NCBI GenBank assembly: GCA_035718275.1
Contig: DASTHI010000025.1
Location: 212,830 to 276,829 of the forward strand
Direction: 5' to 3'
Source: Pseudolabrys sp035718275
Lineage (GTDB): Bacteria; Pseudomonadota; Alphaproteobacteria; Rhizobiales; Xanthobacteraceae
Length of the DNA stretch: 64,000 nt
Positions within the stretch are counted from its first letter, which is position 1, and each line of letters opens with the position of its first letter. A program made the position numbers and the translations under genes. Under the pieces are notes generated by a model. The model ran no database searches. It was not told the DNA's origin and was given only the letters and a program-made list of their open reading frames with translations. This document shows positions 1-8,829 of the stretch, piece by piece.

Positions 1-2
1 CT

Positions 3-1472
3 GACGCCCAGCGAAGCTTTGTCACGTTCCGTATCAACTCAAAGGCGCGATTTTCCGACGGAAAGCCGATCACTCCTGATGACGTGATATTTTCCTGGGA
101 GCTGCTTCGGGACAAAGGACGCCCGAATTTCCGCACTTACTACGTGAAACCTCGTAAAGCCGTGGCGCTTGACCAACGTTCAGTGCGCTTTGACCTCAGC
201 GATGCAGACGATCGCGAATTGCCGCTGATTATCGGATTGATGCCGATCCTGGCAAGGCATGCGGTCAACCCGGATACTTTCGAGGATACGAGCTTCGAGC
301 CGCTGCTCGGGAGCGGGCCATATACGGTCACGGCAGTCAGGCCAGGTGAGAGCGTGACTTTCACACGAGACAAAAACTACTGGGGGCGTGACCTCGCCAT
401 CAATCGCGGCCTCTGGAATTTTAACAGCATCCGTTACGACTACTACCGCGACGGGAATACGCATTTCGAAGCATTCAAAAAGGGCCTCTATGACCTGCGC
501 GTCGAAACCGATCCGGGGCGTTGGCAAACGGCATATGACTTTCCTGCGCTACGCGAGGGCCGGGTCACCAAGGAGGAGATCCCGTACGGACTTCCGAAGG
601 GCATGAATGGCCTCGTGTTCAACACGCGGCGGCCGATGTTCTCGGATGTGCGCGTGCGCGAAGCAATTCTTCAACTTTTTGACTTCGAATGGATCAATCG
701 CAATTATTTTTTCAACCTGTACAAACGCACTGCCAGCTATTTCGACGGCTGCGATTTGTCTTCGCGCGGTGTTGCGGCAAATCCTCGCGAGCGTGAATTG
801 TTGGCGAGATTCCCGAATGACGTGCGTGCGGAAATGATGGCGGGCACGTGGGCGCCGCCTGTGACCGATGGAACGGGCCGTGATCGAGCGACTTTGCGCC
901 GGGCATTCGCCTTGTTCAAGAGTGCCGGGTATGAACTGTCCGGCACGCATCTTGTTCACCGCGCGAGCGGCCGTCCATTTTCATTCGAAATCCTGACTAC
1001 GACCCGAGACCAGGAGCGGCTGGCGCTAGCCTTTTCACGAAACCTTCGACGAGCCGGCATAGAAGCGCGCGTGCGCACGGTCGATGCAACGCAATTCGAG
1101 CGGCGGCGAATCAGCTTCGATTTCGACATGATGGAATACCGCTGGGAACAGTCGCTCTCTCCCGGCAACGAACAGCTATTCTATTGGGGCTCAGCAGCGG
1201 CCGACCAGCAAGGCAGCCGCAACTATATGGGCGTGAAATCGAAAGCCGTGGACGCCATGATCAACGCGATGCTCAGCGCCACCACGCGCACCGATTTCGT
1301 CGCCGCAACGCGAGCTCTCGACCGTGTGCTCCTGTCGGGCTTCTACGTCATCCCTCTTTACTTTCCTCCGTCGCAGTGGCTGGCGCGCTGGACGCGAATC
1401 GCGCATCCCTCGCAAACGTCTCTTTTTGGCTATTTGCCTGAGACCTGGTGGCAGAACGACCTCAAGCCGTGA
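3..1472 (+). CDS. ABC transporter substrate-binding protein, family 5 (YejA-like), 5' partial
   Basis: Periplasmic solute-binding protein of the oligopeptide/microcin C (YejA-like) ABC importer family. The gene is cut by the window edge: the frame is open from base 3 and already reads FSDGKPITPDDVIFSWELL, the classic SBP_bac_5 motif, well upstream of the first GTG at 84, so that GTG is not the start. The C-terminal half keeps family features such as GLVFNTRRPMFSDVRVREAI and the ending PETWWQNDLKP. The signal peptide and N-lobe lie outside the window. Permease and ATPase genes are not visible downstream; they may lie upstream. The next gene starts 10 bases after the stop, suggesting co-transcription. 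Confidence 0.9.
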   Translation, partial: DAQRSFVTFRINSKARFSDGKPITPDDVIFSWELLRDKGRPNFRTYYVKPRKAVALDQRSVRFDLSDADDRELPLIIGLMPILARHAVNPDTFEDTSFEPLLGSGPYTVTAVRPGESVTFTRDKNYWGRDLAINRGLWNFNSIRYDYYRDGNTHFEAFKKGLYDLRVETDPGRWQTAYDFPALREGRVTKEEIPYGLPKGMNGLVFNTRRPMFSDVRVREAILQLFDFEWINRNYFFNLYKRTASYFDGCDLSSRGVAANPRERELLARFPNDVRAEMMAGTWAPPVTDGTGRDRATLRRAFALFKSAGYELSGTHLVHRASGRPFSFEILTTTRDQERLALAFSRNLRRAGIEARVRTVDATQFERRRISFDFDMMEYRWEQSLSPGNEQLFYWGSAAADQQGSRNYMGVKSKAVDAMINAMLSATTRTDFVAATRALDRVLLSGFYVIPLYFPPSQWLARWTRIAHPSQTSLFGYLPETWWQNDLKP

Positions 1473-1482
1473 GGCATCGGCG

Positions 1483-2988
1483 ATGATCGTCGGCGGCATG
1501 ACTTCGAGTTCAACGACCCTTGACGAACTGTTTCGCCGCGCAGGCGTGCGCCATTCCGATGAGCTGGCGCTGCTCGATCCTCCAAACCGGCAGGACTTTA
1601 TGCATGGGACGCCAAGGTCTTTGACTTTTGCCCAAGCGGACCGCGCCATTTCCGCACTCGCTGCCCTTCTGCAGAGCCTTGGCCTCAAGCAAGACGCCCC
1701 AGTAGCCTTCCAACTGCCCAACACCGTTGAGAGCATCGTGGCGTTCTTGGGCATTTTGCGCGCGGGGATGGTGGCCGTTCCCTTGCCGGTCCTTTGGCGC
1801 CGGGGCGAGATCGTGGACGCGTTGCGGCTCATCGGAGCCAAGGCAATCCTGACCTGCTCTCGGATTGGATCAACGGACCACATCGAAATTGCGATGCAAG
1901 CCGCCGTCGATCTCTTTCAGATTCGCCAGGTATGCGCGTTCGGCAGCGATTTGCCGGATGGGGTCGTATCCCTTGACCGGATTTTTTTCGGTAGCAAGTC
2001 GGAATTGCCCAACACCTCGACGCGCCCGGAAGCCGCCGCCCGCATCGCGGCAATCACGTTCGGTCGTACTACAAACGGTCTTTTTCCCTTCGCTCGCAAT
2101 CACGTCCAGCTCACGAGCGGCGGGCTGGCCGCCTTCCTCGAATGCGGGGCCGGGCAAGATGCCTGTCTGCTGTCGAGCATTCCAATCACCTCATTTGCTG
2201 GGCTCGCTGTCACGCTCCTGTCATGGCTTCTTTCGGGTGGTACGCTGCACCTCCATCATGGATTTGATCGGAGAACCTTTCGCGAGCAGTGCGACTCTCT
2301 CCAAGGCGCAATTGTCATATTGCCGGCGTCCGTCGCACCGGCACTGAATGTGGAGCAGCGACCCGGACAAAAACAATCGAGAGTCGTCGCGCTTTGGCGG
2401 TCTCCGGAACGACTGCATTCAGCAAAGGCGGTCGAAAACGCCGCCGGGGTTGTCGATATCTTGAGCTTCGGAGAGGTCGGCCTTATTGCGGCCCGGCGCC
2501 TGGCACAGTCACCAATGCCAATTCCGCACGGGGTCGTGAGCGCACCGCGAGATGCAATCGGCGCTTTGAGCATCATCGAAACAGGATTGAGCGACGCGGG
2601 TCTGCTTTCTCTGCGCGGAGCAATGGTCCCAAAGACCTTTGGACAAGATGCGAGTTCAGACGATCCGGAAAATCCCGCCTTCTCATGGGTAGAGACCGGG
2701 TTCGTCTGTCAGCTCAATCGCGCGACACAAACTCTTGCCATTACCGCGCCTCCTTCCGGTACCGTAGCTGTCGGCGGGTACTGCTTTTTCCAGCAAGAGC
2801 TCGAGGAAAGCATCTGTTCGATCGAACCCGATGCAACGATCGTTTCCCTGCCGGACAATGATTTGGGCCACCGGTTGGCCGGCACTTCTGAGCACCCTGA
2901 GCGGTTGATTGCTGGTCTTCAATCGAGAGGTGTCAATGCGCTGATTTGCAGGGCCTTCGTGCCAAGGGGTCCGTCCAAAACCGCATGA
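1483..2988 (+). CDS. Degenerate AMP-binding (acyl-adenylate-forming) superfamily protein
   Basis: About 501 residues resembling the large domain of acyl-CoA synthetases: LTFAQADRAISALAALLQ, a 'PNTVESIVAFLGILRAGMVAVPLP' type segment, and a C-terminal part with VGGYCFFQQELEESI and NDLGHRLAG. The phosphate-binding loop, normally [FY]TSG[ST]TGxPK, reads ITFGRTTNGLFPFARNH, and the usual YGxTE motif reads SFGEVG. The catalytic signatures are therefore weak, and activity cannot be assumed. The start at ATG 1483 is chosen because GAGG lies just upstream and the frame further up overlaps the previous gene; ATG 1498 is an alternative. It probably forms an operon with the upstream binding-protein gene. 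Confidence 0.75.
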   Translation: MIVGGMTSSSTTLDELFRRAGVRHSDELALLDPPNRQDFMHGTPRSLTFAQADRAISALAALLQSLGLKQDAPVAFQLPNTVESIVAFLGILRAGMVAVPLPVLWRRGEIVDALRLIGAKAILTCSRIGSTDHIEIAMQAAVDLFQIRQVCAFGSDLPDGVVSLDRIFFGSKSELPNTSTRPEAAARIAAITFGRTTNGLFPFARNHVQLTSGGLAAFLECGAGQDACLLSSIPITSFAGLAVTLLSWLLSGGTLHLHHGFDRRTFREQCDSLQGAIVILPASVAPALNVEQRPGQKQSRVVALWRSPERLHSAKAVENAAGVVDILSFGEVGLIAARRLAQSPMPIPHGVVSAPRDAIGALSIIETGLSDAGLLSLRGAMVPKTFGQDASSDDPENPAFSWVETGFVCQLNRATQTLAITAPPSGTVAVGGYCFFQQELEESICSIEPDATIVSLPDNDLGHRLAGTSEHPERLIAGLQSRGVNALICRAFVPRGPSKTA

Positions 2989-3078
2989 AGCTTACGCACG
3001 TGCCCAACGGCTGAGCCAAGTCATTCACGTTGCGGCAGCATAGCGAACAGCCTAGGCTCGGCCGAAAAGGAGGATTGC

Positions 3079-3735
3079 ATGGTAGATCGCGTGCCCGTTC
3101 GCATCGATGTTGTATCTGACGTGGTTTGCCCCTGGTGCTTTATCGGCAAGCGCCGGCTGGAGAAGGCGATCGCGATGAATCCCGACATAGCCGTTGATGT
3201 GCACTACCGGCCTTATTTCCTGAATGACTGGATTCCTCGCGAAGGAATTTCACGTGAGCAATATCTCACGACGAAATTCGGTTCGCCTGAGCGCTACAAA
3301 GCCATAGCCCAACGCGTGTCTGCCGCCGCGACAGCCGAAGGTCTGACCTACGCCATCGACAAGATCAGTCGCCAGCCCAACACGATCGATCCGCATCGCC
3401 TCATTAGATGGGCCGGTGAGGCCGGAAAGGCCGCCGAGATGAAGCAGCGGCTCATGGATCTATATTTCACCGAGGGCGCCGATCTGTCGGATCGCGAGGT
3501 GTTGGTCGAGGCGGCCCGAAGCATAGGGCTCGATGCAGATCACGTGCGCAATTCCCTCGAAAGTGACCGCGATGTCCTCGAGACCGAGCGGGAAGCGCTG
3601 TCCGCTAAGGAGGCCGGCATCGAGGGGGTTCCGTGCTTCATTTTCGGCGGCAGGTTCGCTGTGTCGGGCGCCCAGGCGCCGGATTATCTCGCTGAAGCGA
3701 TAGCGCGGGCCCAGTCCGCGCGCGCGGCGGTATGA
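3079..3735 (+). CDS. DsbA-family oxidoreductase (FrnE/2-hydroxychromene-2-carboxylate isomerase-like)
   Basis: A 218-residue thioredoxin-fold protein with the CPWC redox motif at residues 17-20 (DVVCPWCFIGKRRLE) and the cis-proline region EGVPCFIFGG near residue 190. The helical insertion between them is typical of FrnE-like cytoplasmic DsbA proteins. There is no signal peptide, so a cytoplasmic thiol-disulfide or glutathione-linked role is likely. A strong ribosome site AAGGAGG precedes ATG 3079. The alcohol dehydrogenase gene starts 12 bases downstream, so the two are probably co-transcribed; a joint role in handling aldehydes or thiol adducts is inference only. Confidence 0.88.
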   Translation: MVDRVPVRIDVVSDVVCPWCFIGKRRLEKAIAMNPDIAVDVHYRPYFLNDWIPREGISREQYLTTKFGSPERYKAIAQRVSAAATAEGLTYAIDKISRQPNTIDPHRLIRWAGEAGKAAEMKQRLMDLYFTEGADLSDREVLVEAARSIGLDADHVRNSLESDRDVLETEREALSAKEAGIEGVPCFIFGGRFAVSGAQAPDYLAEAIARAQSARAAV

Positions 3736-3747
3736 TCAGGTTTCGCG

Positions 3748-4851
3748 ATGAAAATTACTGCTGCGATCGTGCGCGAGCGCTCCGGCCCCTTCGTGATTGA
3801 GCAGGTTGAACTCTGCGATCCACGAAGCGATGAACTCCTGGTCGAAGTCGTGGCCAGCGGCATGTGCGCCACAGACCTTCACGGCCGCGACGCCTACTAT
3901 GCCACACAATTTCCGAAAATTTTCGGCCACGAGGGTGCTGGCATTGTTCGGGCGATCGGCAGTGCCGTCAAAGGGTTTGCACCCGGCGATCACGTCGTGA
4001 TGGCCTATCCATGGTGCGGGGAGTGCCCAAATTGCAAATCGCAGCGCCCGACCTATTGCCTGCATGCCTTCGATCTCAAGATGAACGGCACGCGCGCCGA
4101 TGGATCGACCGTTCATTCGCAAGGCGGCGCTCCGATTTTCGGCGCATTCTTCCAGCAGTCTTCATTCGGGAATTTTGCGATAGCCAATGAGCGTTACACA
4201 GTGAACGTGCGGGATATTGCCCCGCTCGAGCACGTCTGCGCACTCGCTTGCGGTGGTCAGACCGGCGCGGGTGCAGTCCTCAATACGCTCAAGCCTCGAA
4301 GTGGTGACAGTTTCGCAGTTTTTGGTGTCGGCACGGTCGGACTGTCCTCACTGCTCGCGGCTAAAATTGCTGGATGCGACCCGATCATTGCGGTTGATGT
4401 GCATGAGCATCGTCTTTCACTCGCGCGCGAACTGGGTGCGACACACACCATCGATCATCGGCGCTCCTCGGACAGCGTCGCTCAGATTAGGAACATTACG
4501 GGCTTCGGGGTCCGATATGCGGTCGAAACGTCAGCTTTGCCATCCGTGTTGCGGCAGGCAGTCGAGGCTCTGATGCCAGGAGGGGACGCCGTGCTCCTCG
4601 GCAGCGCGCCGAAGGGAACTGAGGTCGCTATTGAGACGCCATTTCTTCAAAACGGAAGGACTTTGCGCGGAGTCATTCAGGGCGACAGCGTTCCCCAGGA
4701 ACTCATCCCCGTGCTTGTCGAGCACATCGCTGCAGGACGATTCCCTGTTGAAAGAATGATTACTTTCTATCCACTTGCAGAGATCAATCGCGCCGCTGCC
4801 GAATTCACCGCCGGCAGTACAATCAAGCCGGTGCTCCGGATGCCGCACTAG
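3748..4851 (+). CDS. Zinc-dependent alcohol dehydrogenase (aryl-alcohol/class III-like)
   Basis: A medium-chain dehydrogenase/reductase of 367 residues. Catalytic zinc ligands are C40 and the H61-E62 of FGHEGAG; the structural zinc site is C90, C93, C96 and C104. The NAD(P)-binding Rossmann motif is FGVGTVGLSSLLAAKIAG, followed by an acidic residue in IIAVDVHEH, which favours NAD. The order of motifs and length match NAD(P)-dependent aryl- or benzyl-alcohol dehydrogenases; the substrate cannot be read from sequence. It lies 12 bases behind the DsbA-like gene and faces mfd tail to tail. Confidence 0.9.
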   Translation: MKITAAIVRERSGPFVIEQVELCDPRSDELLVEVVASGMCATDLHGRDAYYATQFPKIFGHEGAGIVRAIGSAVKGFAPGDHVVMAYPWCGECPNCKSQRPTYCLHAFDLKMNGTRADGSTVHSQGGAPIFGAFFQQSSFGNFAIANERYTVNVRDIAPLEHVCALACGGQTGAGAVLNTLKPRSGDSFAVFGVGTVGLSSLLAAKIAGCDPIIAVDVHEHRLSLARELGATHTIDHRRSSDSVAQIRNITGFGVRYAVETSALPSVLRQAVEALMPGGDAVLLGSAPKGTEVAIETPFLQNGRTLRGVIQGDSVPQELIPVLVEHIAAGRFPVERMITFYPLAEINRAAAEFTAGSTIKPVLRMPH

Positions 4852-4889
4852 TTCAGCGTGCTATCCGTCGCCGCGGGCAAATCGGAAAC

Positions 4890-7800
4890 TCACGCGGCCT
4901 TGGCCTCCTCGGCGATACTGGCAAGTTTGCGCAGAACTTCCGCTGTTCCTTTCAAGCGATCCTCAGGCCGCGGCCAGTGTTCGAAAACAACGAGCTGTTG
5001 AACCGCAGGATTCTTTGGATCATTGCGCATGCGCACGCTGGTTCCTCTTTCGCGAATGAAACGCATTAATCCTTCCGGATTGTCGAAAAGATTATCACGG
5101 AACGAAAGTACGATCCCCCTCGGCCCAGACTCGACCTTCTCCGCGTTCGCCCGTCGACTAAACGCCTTGATGGCGACGACCTGGAGCAGATGTTCTACTT
5201 CCTGCGGAAGCTTGCCGAAACGATCCACGAGCTCGGCAGCGAAAGGATCGATCTCCGCCTCGTTGTCGATCTCCGCCAGCCGCCGATAAAGAGCAAGGCG
5301 GACGGAAAGGTCGGCTACATAGTCCTCCGGAATGAGCAATGCAGTACCGATCGTGATCTGCGGCGACCATCGTTCCTCGGCTGGTGCCGTAATCCCGGCC
5401 TTGAGCGTCATTACCGCTTCTTCCAGCATTTGTTGGTAGAGCTCAAAGCCCACTTCCTTGATATGGCCGGACTGCTCCTCGCCAAGGAGATTGCCTGCTC
5501 CCCGTATATCAAGGTCGTGCGACGCGAGCTGAAAACCGGCGCCGAGCGTGTCGAGCGACTGCAGGACCTTCAGCCGTCGCTCAGCCTGAGGCGTGATTGG
5601 CTTTTGTGGAGGGAGAGTCAGCAACGCATAGGCGCGGAGCTTTGCTCGTCCCACCCGACCACGCAGCTGATACAGTTGTGCGAGGCCAAACCGGTCGGCA
5701 CGATGCACAATCAGGGTGTTGGCAGTGGGGATATCGAGTCCGGATTCAATAATGGTCGTCGACAGCAGGACGTCATACTTGCCGTCGTAGAACGCCGACA
5801 TGATGTCGTCGAGGACACTAGCAGACATGCGACCGTGCGCCACCGCAACGCGAACCTCCGGCACAGTCTTATCCAGAAACTCCTTTGCTCCGGGCAGATC
5901 CTCAATGCGGGGACAAACATAAAATGCTTGTCCTCCCCGATATTTCTCGCGCAAAAGGGCTTCACGCACGGTAATCGGATCAAACGGCGATACAAAAGTC
6001 CTCACCGCCAGCCGGTCGACCGGCGGCGATGCGATGATCGAAAGATCGCGCACCCCGGTTAGTGCGAGCTGCAACGTCCGCGGAATAGGTGTCGCAGTCA
6101 GCGTCAGAACATGCACTTCCGATCGGAGCGCCTTAAGCTTTTCCTTGTGCGCGACCCCGAAATGCTGCTCCTCGTCTATGACGATGAGCGCGAGATCCTT
6201 GAATTTTATGCTCTTGCCCAGGAGAGCGTGGGTGCCGATGACGATGTCGATGCTGCCGTCCGCAAGCCCTGCCCTGACCTTACTCAGCTCAGCCTGGGCG
6301 ACCAGACGTGATGCCTGCGCGATCTTGACTGGGAAACCTCGAAAACGTTCCGAGAAAGTCTTGAAGTGCTGGCGGGCGAGCAGTGTCGTCGGCGCGACCA
6401 CCGCCACCTGCTTGCCGTCGATGGCAGCGATAAAGGCGGCGCGAAGAGCAACCTCCGTTTTGCCGAAACCGACGTCCCCGCACACGAGCCGGTCCATCGG
6501 CCGTCCCGACTCCAGGTCCTTGAGGGTTGCATCGATCGCTGCAAGCTGATCGTCGGTTTCTTCGTAGGGAAACCCAGCGCAGAACTCTTCGTAAGCTCCG
6601 CTTGCGGCCGTCAAACGCGGCGCCGCCCGCAATTGCCGTTCAGCGGCGATCTTGATCAACTCGCCGGCAATTTCCCGTATTCGGCTCTTCATGCGCGCCT
6701 TGCGCGCCTGCCAGTTTCCGCCCCCGAGTCTGTCCAGTTCGACCGCTGTGCCCTCGGAACCGTAACGCGAGAGGAGATCCACATTCTCGACGGGCAGAAA
6801 CAGCTTGTCGCCGCCAGCGTAGTGGATTTCCAGACAGTCATGCGGAGCGCCGGCTGCTTCGATTGCCTGCAGACCCGCAAATCGCCCTATTCCATGGTCC
6901 AGATGCACGACAAGATCACCCGGGGCGAGGCTTGTCGCCTCGGCAATGAAATTTTCTGGACGACGAGCGGCGCGCCGCGGCCGCACCAGGCGATCGCCGA
7001 GAATGTCCTGCTCGCTGACGATTACCGCATCGGCCGTTTCGAATCCGGACTCGAGGCCTAATACCGCCAGCAGACACGTCGTTCTCGGAAAGCTCAGGGC
7101 CTGCAGCCAATCGCCGACGGGCGTGAGGCTTCCGACACGGTGATCGGACAAAACACGTAGCATCCGCTCGCGGGCGCCCTCGCTCCAGAGGGCGATGACG
7201 ACTCGCTTTCCCTGTCCCTGCAGCGCCAGAATGTGGGAGCTCAGCGCCTCGAAGACATTCGTGCCCGGTTCTGCGCGCTCTGCGGCAAAATTTCGTCCTG
7301 CCCGCGCGCCGATCTCGATCGCCCCCTCATCCGGAGCGGAAAAGGGCGAGAGTCGCACCACCGCAGAGTCTTCGAGTCTCGATTTCCACTCAGCCGCCGC
7401 GAGATAAAGCCGTTCAGGCGGCAGCGGCCTGTATACCGGCGTGACCCCCTGCCTCAATGCGTCACATCTCGCTTCGTAGTAGTCCTCAATCTGCGCGAGC
7501 CGCTCCTGCATCGCATCGTCCGCCAGATGCTCGAGTGCAAACGCCGTCGCAGGGAGGAAATCAAAAAGGGTCTCAAGGCGCTCATGGAAGAGAGGCAGCC
7601 AGTGCTCCATGCCCGCATGCCGCAGCCCCGAGCTCACCGATTGATAAAGGAGATCGTCCGGAGGCACCGCGCCGAACTCGGCAACATACCCCGTGCGGAA
7701 TCGGCGAATTGTCTCTGTTAGGAGTTGGAATTCCGAAACGGGCACGAGATCGAGGGCGCGCAGTTCATCCTCGCTGCGCTGCGTCTGCGCATCGAAGGCC

Positions 7801-8417
7801 CGCATGCTCTCAAGCATGTCTCCGAAAAAATCGAGCCGCACGGGCATATCCATTCCCGGCGGGTAAAGATCGAGAATGCCGCCGCGAACTGCATATTCGC
7901 CGGGCTCGCGCACCGTTGAAGAACGCAAAAATCCGTTGAGCTCGAGCCAGCCGACGATCCCCTGCATGCCGATGACATTGCCGGGCGCAACCGAAAGGGC
8001 ATGGCTAGCCACAAACTCGCGGCTTGGCACGCGCTGCAGCAATGCGTTGACGGTCGTGAGGAGGATCGAAGGCTTATCGCGGCCCTGCACTCGCACCAAG
8101 CGCGACAGCGCGATCATGCGCTGAGCCACTACGGCACTGTTTGGAGACACTCTGTCGTAGGGCAGGCAATCCCAGGCTGGAAACTCGATGCGTTCGATGT
8201 CGGGTCCGAAGAATGCGAGCGCACGTGCCAGGGCCGCCATTCGCTGCCCGTCACGGCAGACCACGGCGAGAGACACCGCGGGAGCACCTGCCGCCGCTGC
8301 AATCTCGCGGGCGAGATCGGCCAACACCATGCCCTCCGCCCCGTCTGCGACCTGCGTCAGGTTGAGAGGTTTGCGCGGTTCAAGCCGTGAGGCGAGCGCG
8401 CGTGTGACGGTGTTCAC
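4890..8417 (-). CDS. mfd: Transcription-repair coupling factor Mfd
   Basis: Superfamily 2 DNA translocase that removes stalled RNA polymerase and recruits the UvrABC excision machinery. The 1175 residues match the usual Mfd length. Visible parts are the N-terminal UvrB-like module, the RNA-polymerase interaction region, Walker A GDVGFGKTE near residue 647, the DEEQ box (VIDEEQHFGVAHKEKLK), the QLRGRVGRAK motif VI and the C-terminal UvrA-binding region. The start is a GTG at 8417 that overlaps the sdhE stop by four bases (GTGA), indicating translational coupling. Confidence 0.98.
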   Translation of the reverse strand: MNTVTRALASRLEPRKPLNLTQVADGAEGMVLADLAREIAAAAGAPAVSLAVVCRDGQRMAALARALAFFGPDIERIEFPAWDCLPYDRVSPNSAVVAQRMIALSRLVRVQGRDKPSILLTTVNALLQRVPSREFVASHALSVAPGNVIGMQGIVGWLELNGFLRSSTVREPGEYAVRGGILDLYPPGMDMPVRLDFFGDMLESMRAFDAQTQRSEDELRALDLVPVSEFQLLTETIRRFRTGYVAEFGAVPPDDLLYQSVSSGLRHAGMEHWLPLFHERLETLFDFLPATAFALEHLADDAMQERLAQIEDYYEARCDALRQGVTPVYRPLPPERLYLAAAEWKSRLEDSAVVRLSPFSAPDEGAIEIGARAGRNFAAERAEPGTNVFEALSSHILALQGQGKRVVIALWSEGARERMLRVLSDHRVGSLTPVGDWLQALSFPRTTCLLAVLGLESGFETADAVIVSEQDILGDRLVRPRRAARRPENFIAEATSLAPGDLVVHLDHGIGRFAGLQAIEAAGAPHDCLEIHYAGGDKLFLPVENVDLLSRYGSEGTAVELDRLGGGNWQARKARMKSRIREIAGELIKIAAERQLRAAPRLTAASGAYEEFCAGFPYEETDDQLAAIDATLKDLESGRPMDRLVCGDVGFGKTEVALRAAFIAAIDGKQVAVVAPTTLLARQHFKTFSERFRGFPVKIAQASRLVAQAELSKVRAGLADGSIDIVIGTHALLGKSIKFKDLALIVIDEEQHFGVAHKEKLKALRSEVHVLTLTATPIPRTLQLALTGVRDLSIIASPPVDRLAVRTFVSPFDPITVREALLREKYRGGQAFYVCPRIEDLPGAKEFLDKTVPEVRVAVAHGRMSASVLDDIMSAFYDGKYDVLLSTTIIESGLDIPTANTLIVHRADRFGLAQLYQLRGRVGRAKLRAYALLTLPPQKPITPQAERRLKVLQSLDTLGAGFQLASHDLDIRGAGNLLGEEQSGHIKEVGFELYQQMLEEAVMTLKAGITAPAEERWSPQITIGTALLIPEDYVADLSVRLALYRRLAEIDNEAEIDPFAAELVDRFGKLPQEVEHLLQVVAIKAFSRRANAEKVESGPRGIVLSFRDNLFDNPEGLMRFIRERGTSVRMRNDPKNPAVQQLVVFEHWPRPEDRLKGTAEVLRKLASIAEEAKAA

Positions 8418-8698
8418 TCGGGACCTCCCCGATGAAAGCGGCTCAGGCCCCGGAACAGCAGGGTATCGAATTCCGCGGGAGTGGGCTCCGCTCCGCTGAT
8501 CCAGGAAAAAATGAGTTGATCCGGAATCTCCAGCCAGCGTTCGAGTTCCTGAAGTTGCTCCTCAGTCAGCGTAGCAAGGCTCGCGTCTGCGAATGCGCCA
8601 AGAACCAGGTCCATCTCGCGTATGCCGCGATGGCGGCAGCGAAACAAAAGACGCCGTCGACGCGGATCAAGACCATCACTGGAGATGGCGCTCGTCAC
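8414..8698 (-). CDS. sdhE: Succinate dehydrogenase assembly factor SdhE (DUF339)
   Basis: A small protein of about 94 residues that promotes covalent FAD attachment to SdhA. The hallmark RGIREMD motif lies in RHRGIREMDLVLGAF, followed by the conserved LELPD-type stretch (here WLEIPDQLIFSWI). A GTG at 8698 preceded by GGAG is preferred; an in-frame TTG at 8710 would add four residues. It lies head to head with recG and directly upstream of mfd, a conserved Rhizobiales order. Confidence 0.93.
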   Translation of the reverse strand: MTSAISSDGLDPRRRRLLFRCRHRGIREMDLVLGAFADASLATLTEEQLQELERWLEIPDQLIFSWISGAEPTPAEFDTLLFRGLSRFHRGGPE

Positions 8699-8829
8699 AG
8701 TGTTCTCCAACGCGAAAAACCCGGACGTGGCCGGGCGCGCGTTTATATAAACGTTTCGCCGGAAATGTCAGCCGCTGCTTTACACAGGCCTGCATTGCGC
8801 AGGATCTGCTGACACGCCAGCATGCCACC

